DNA of 64,000 nt from Vandiemenella viatica (Eukaryota > Arthropoda > Insecta > Orthoptera > Morabidae): NCBI GenBank assembly GCA_031002005.1, contig JARYHS010008074.1:279063930-279127929 (forward strand). Direction: 5' to 3'. This document shows, one piece after another, positions 59,803 to 64,000 of this stretch. Each line of letters begins with the position of its first letter. The first letter of the stretch is position 1. Both the position numbers and the translations under genes were made by a program. Under the pieces are notes generated by a model. That model was not told where the DNA came from and searched no databases. It saw only the letters and a program-made list of their open reading frames with translations.

Positions 59803-60085
59803 CAGTCCACTATTCGTCCCACACAGAGCCACTCTCTCAGATTCTGCACTGTGGTTCCCGCGTGAAATCTAACAACTACTTACCGTGCGGCCACTGAAAA
59901 TGCGGTACAGTTAACGCAATATCTTTAACTTATATATCTGACAAATTTAAAATTAAATAAGATACTCAGCCAGTGGAACTTCTGTCATTAGGTGCATAAT
60001 TAATCAGAATAAGAATGTAACGTATTATAATCCTTTCAACATTTATTAAAAAAAAAGATGTAAACATGTAGCAATTAGCTTTGTT
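59803..60085. other. Spacer, nothing recognised
   Basis: Short AT-rich spacer between the Harbinger-like stub and a mariner fossil. Confidence 0.5.
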
Positions 60086-60743
60086 CGAGGGTTATTTTTA
60101 AAATAAGATCCGTTTGTAAATGAAACTGAGAAAATCGCGATCACCGTAGTGCGCATCTTTTGACGTGCTGTACATTCTGTCTGTGTGCTGAGCTGTAGAA
60201 CTTTATAATCTTTACGAAAGTTGATTCGCCCGCCGACTGTGAGATACGACCTGAAATCCGAGTATTAAGTGAAAAAACTTGGCAGCATCAGAAATTCACC
60301 GTCGAATTTATTAAATGTACGGTGATGAGGATATGAGTGATAGTAAAGTACGAAAGTAGGTGAGAATGTTCAAGGACAGGCGGGTTAATATACACGGTGA
60401 GCCACGCCTAGGCCGACCTACTCTGGATTGTGAACACAAGGTCTAATCAGGTTTTATAGATGGGAACAACAGTGAACACCTTGCTCCCTGTGATTTCGAT
60501 TGTCTCGCTACTTAAAGGAGTCAAAGAAGAAGTAACAATTGGAGTCATGTTTGGGCTTCGTCGCCTGTCGCAGATTTCTCTGCCGTTTTAAAAAAAACTT
60601 CAGAAATGTTTATGCAAAAAACAGAAATGATGTAGAAATGTGAATGAAACTATGTAGAATGTGCAAATAAACATATTTTAATAATATTTAGACTATTTTC
60701 TTCTCACTAAGACACTGACCATATATAAAAAAAATATCTCTCG
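60086..60743 (+). mobile_element. Internally deleted, decayed mariner (658 bp)
   Basis: The left end is CGAGGGTTATTTTTAAAATA and the right end AAAAAAAATATCTCTCG; the complement CGAGAGATATTTTTTT is a clear inverted match. TA follows at 60744-60745. Inside, from 60284, ASEIHRRIY-stop-MYGDEDMSDSKVRK-stop-VRMFKD then NIHGEPRLGRPT matches the mariner DNA-binding domain. At about 60475 EHLAPCDFD matches the block around the third catalytic Asp. The middle of the transposase, with the first two catalytic Asp residues, is deleted. It is a lineage different from the 13 kb mariner. Confidence 0.85.
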
Positions 60744-60745
60744 TA

Positions 60746-62200
60746 TTAGCGTAATTCCTTTTAGAATGTGATTGAAACTGCTGCTCACTGTTAAATTATT
60801 TACTCATTACACATCAAATAATTCCGAAAGTTGCTTTTTGATGGTATTAGTAAAGTGATTCCTATTTATATGATATTGCCTAAACAGTAATACCGCAACA
60901 AATACATACTGGCTAAGGATAACAATCTCAGTCGGAAATTACTACTGTAAGTTGCTATAGCAATCCCATTCATTCAATAATGTTTCAAAACGATTTAAAA
61001 TCCATGCAGTTATCACAATAATCTAAGCTCTCATAATGGAATCCAACAAGCATGCATAAATTATTCTCTAAACCTCCGACTGAAATATGAATATAAAATT
61101 GTAATACATTATTCTGAATATATTATTCTGTTGATGGAGAAAATACTAGGCGGCATTGAATCTTTTGAACCGGAATATTAACCCCGACTCGTTCAGTATT
61201 CATGTAACTGTCATTACTATTCACAAGTAATAACTCCGTTAACGCAGGGCCATTATTTTGTGGAGCTGCCATAAACTGCTGCTCGCGTGTGCGCTCTTAA
61301 TTGCACGATTTGGACCACACGCCATGAATTATTTCCGTTTATTACGAACAAATGGCGTCACGAGGTTCGCGATATAAGCTTGTGTTTCGAACGTCCGCTG
61401 CAAACACCTACTACAGAATACCTGTTAGAGCCGCATGCAGTTATAATACTTTATCAACGTATACAATTGGAAACATGACTACATGTCCATAGTCCACAGT
61501 CAGAACTAATGCTTTTCAACAGAACTACTTTCTGCTCAGTGAATTTTTTCGCCCGACGGCATGAGGAAACAGTAATGAATGAAAACTTCAAGAGACAAGA
61601 AACAATATGTCGTTCCTCAGCAGAATAGAGCTACCTCTGCCCATACGCTGTATCAGTACATCAATTCAGTCATTAAAAAATTAATGTGTTTCATGTAACC
61701 ACTGACTTATTTCACACACACCAGAGATATTCAGTCTGGATAAATTCACACATTTTTTAAAATGATAAGATTCTTATAATCTTCGTTTCCAGAAAAGTTA
61801 GAATATATTTAGATCATAAGTAATGGTTTTACCAGCTCCCACGGTGGATGATAGATGCACTATATATACAATACGACTAAGAAATCATTCCTTGAACAAC
61901 TGTTCGTTATGGCAAGGAAAATTATAACACAAATTTCTGGGATAATTTAATTTTTTTGCAATTTTTAGTTTAAATTTTTTCATTCCATTGTCGTACAAAA
62001 ATTAAGCTGATAGTGCATTAAATCGTTTCCTCAACGTAACAAAGCTCCTGACCATTTTCGGTGTCCCCGAGATTGTGATCGATATAACCACAAATTACAA
62101 ACTCTTAAACCATAAATGAAATGATAATGCTTGAGGACAAACATGTGTCTGTGTAAGAAATCAATACTTCCAAAATAGTCCCGAAGAATATTATGAGCTG
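60746..62200. other. No gene recognised; mixed patch 61225-61400
   Basis: AT-rich apart from 61225-61400 (CTGCTGCTCGCGTGTGCGC, CACGAGGTTCGCGATATAAG), which contains CCATAAACTGC, CATGAATTATTTCC and CTTAATTGCACG homeodomain-like cores. It could be a regulatory element near the exon at 62.2 kb. Confidence 0.35.
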
Positions 62201-62226
62201 GTAGTAGTGTGAGTGTTTGTGTGCAG

Positions 62227-62345
62227 GTGCTGCTGTTCCCCGAGGAGGGCTGGGCACGCAGCGCCTCCTCGTCCTACTGGACGCTGACGCCCGCCTGGTG
62301 GAGCCGCAGCCGCTGCAAAGTGGTGGAGGTGGCGGGCACCAGGAG
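62227..62345 (+). CDS. Probable internal coding exon of an unidentified gene (partial)
   Basis: A TG-rich tract ending TTTGTGTGCAG (62226) is a good splice acceptor and AG|GTAAGC at 62344-62351 a strong donor. Between them, 119 bp in phase 0 translate to [20 protein letters not shown], followed by [15 protein letters not shown] and AGTR, leaving two bases for the next exon. Of 39 complete codons, 37 end in G or C. That bias, in an AT-rich window, is typical of a real exon and singles out this frame over the other open plus-strand frame. The peptide is rich in Trp and Arg and I could not name the family. No matching upstream or downstream exon was found, so the gene must extend outside the window or across large introns. 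Confidence 0.65.
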
Positions 62346-64000
62346 GTAAGCAGCACACGCCACAAACCTGCAAATAATAAGCTCACCTCGCACTTATGTG
62401 CGTGTACCAATTTCGTTAAATGCTATCGTGTCCACCCCTCGGGCACACACAGAGTTTTTTTTCGTGTTGATTTGCAGGTTCATGAAACATAAAAAAACAA
62501 CATCGGAGTGCTGTGTCATTCTCTTGTGCACAGGTCAGCTGTGTCCCTGATGTTATCGAAGGTGCGAGGTCTTTGGAAATCTGCGTTAGCTCCACGTAAC
62601 AATTCTCAACGTTTTTGTCTTCCTTGCTGGCCCTTCAAATAACTATATTTCAAAGTGGAGTCAGCCCAGCAGGTGGGTTGGCAAATTATTTAACAATGAG
62701 GGTGGTTCATAGAATGGCGCTCTCAATGGCTCGTTTTCCGCTGCCTACTTTGATATAATTGTTTTCGACCGTGAATACATCTTCCGCTGCCTAGTTGCGT
62801 CTCATTACAATACCTAATCAAAATCGAAATATTAGGTTTCATATTAAAGATTAAGGTCTCTCCATTGGAAACATTAAAAATTAAGAAAGAAATTCAACCC
62901 GTAAAAAAACTATTAAGGTCACGCGTATGAGTCAACCCACTAGGCCTCGCGTGTCATCGATAAGGATTGATTGTGTTACTACTAGGTAGCACTACAACAT
63001 ATCACAGAGTTATTGGTAAACTATGAGTGTTTTCTACAGTTAGGAACTTTCCTGATATTTTTTTATGTTAAGGAAATATTTCTATTTTGCAATTTTATGT
63101 TTGTTTTCTACACTAAGCAGCATTTCAGATATTTTTTTCTGTGAAGAAAACATTTTTTTTTGCTATATATTTCCTATGTGAAATTTTTACTCGTGAATTT
63201 TTCTCACGGCTTATGATCGCACTATCACTAAATAGCCACAGAAAATTTCACACAGATACGGATATACAGGGTGTGTTTTGTTCAGCTTAGTTGTATTCTG
63301 GTTCGCTATTCAGCGTATTTATTTGCGAAACGTTTCGCTCAGGACCTCTAGTATCTTTAATACCCGAAGCATGCCCAGCAACATCACACAACCTGAAGAG
63401 AAACCATAGTTTTTCATGTTTTCAATAATAATAATATTTTTTTTTTTCTGGCAGCATGATATTCAATGAGACCTCTCAAATTTATCTCGGTTAACCATGC
63501 ATTTTGATTCATCATATGTTTCATCCCGATCTACTATAGAATTGTTAGGAATACTTAGGAGCACAATAACCTATGAAAAATCTTGCGTCTGTATGTTTAG
63601 TATGCTGCTAACCTCTCCATGGCGTAATTTTCACGTTAAATTGTGTCCCAGCAAAATTGTGTCATATTGCTATTACGACCTCAGGAATTTAACTTTTGCT
63701 TTGATTCATCAATAAGCTGACGTTCTGTTCCCTATCTTTCAAATGAATTAGTGACATTTTCCAATGATTCTGACAATTCTTTGGATATCGAGTTTTATTT
63801 GTGTTTCTGTCAGATAGGTTTTCATTCATTATTCTGCGATTGCTTACAACATCTGTTACTTTTTAAATTATTCACGTTACATAAATGTTCAGTCTTGATA
63901 GTAATAAATACTAATTTCGAGTTAAATCTCAGTTACCTTACAGATCTCAACGGTTGCTGAAAGTAACTAATGTTTTCTACTAAAATTTTGCTTACGAAAT
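62346..64000. other. Putative downstream intron, no further exon seen
   Basis: After the GTAAGC donor the sequence returns to AT-rich DNA. Short frames at 63497-63715 and 63751-63960 have no GC3 bias or recognisable domain. A GTGTGTTTTGTTCAG near 63269 resembles an acceptor, but no coding-like sequence follows. Confidence 0.4.

Noticed and set aside
62105..62410. 101-codon minus-strand frame over the 62.2 kb exon
   Set aside because: Antisense of the GC3-biased plus-strand exon; the splice sites are on the plus strand.

Overview
The window looks like intronic or intergenic DNA from a large, repeat-rich arthropod genome. The best guess is an orthopteran such as a grasshopper or locust (Schistocerca-like). 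Three things point that way: the base composition is AT-rich, there are no operons or dense genes, and eleven copies or fragments of one tRNA-derived SINE are present whose body (an ATGGAAAACC core next to a tRNA-like GGTTCGAAT B box) I associate with locust genomes. The taxon is an inference from memory of that repeat. The animal, arthropod-type nature is well supported by the mariner, Tc1, PIF/Harbinger-like and non-LTR elements.

Layout. 1-9 kb: AT-rich DNA with no recognisable gene; a retroelement-like 3' tail lies near 1.13-1.19 kb. 9.0-9.4 kb: two decayed SINEs. 11.1-15.5 kb: a transposon cluster made of an internally deleted Tc1/mariner-superfamily element (11095-11948), a nearly complete mariner with two transposase frameshifts (13055-14337), and a 5'-truncated non-LTR retrotransposon (14587-15425, minus). 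17-22 kb: an old diverged tandem duplication, a pair of perfect CRE sites just upstream of a TATA-like box (18219-18290), a SINE, a (TC)n tract, a 217-bp tandem duplication and an SGRP1-like SINE. 23-32 kb: SINEs, two of them with intact target-site duplications. 33-45 kb: decayed LINE pieces, an hAT-like MITE (38716-38976) and a mariner fossil (about 44606-45531). 48-52 kb: a double poly(T) tract, a dispersed satellite-like repeat and a mariner 3' end. 56932-58384: a Tc1-like element turned into a foldback with two 590-bp arms. 58.8-60.7 kb: a palindromic MITE-like unit, an hAT-like MITE, a PIF/Harbinger 5' fragment and another mariner fossil.

Only one segment looks like host protein-coding sequence: a 119-bp plus-strand exon at 62227-62345. 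It has good splice sites and almost exclusively G/C third codon positions. I could not name the gene. If it is real, much of the window may be intron or flank of a plus-strand gene, which would fit the strong antisense bias of the SINEs. Several GC-richer islands (for example 12.5-12.9, 22.8-23.1, 50.6-50.96 kb) may be conserved regulatory elements.

I see no CRISPR array, rRNA, bona fide tRNA gene or previously undescribed multi-gene system. The most unusual object is the foldback Tc1-like element.
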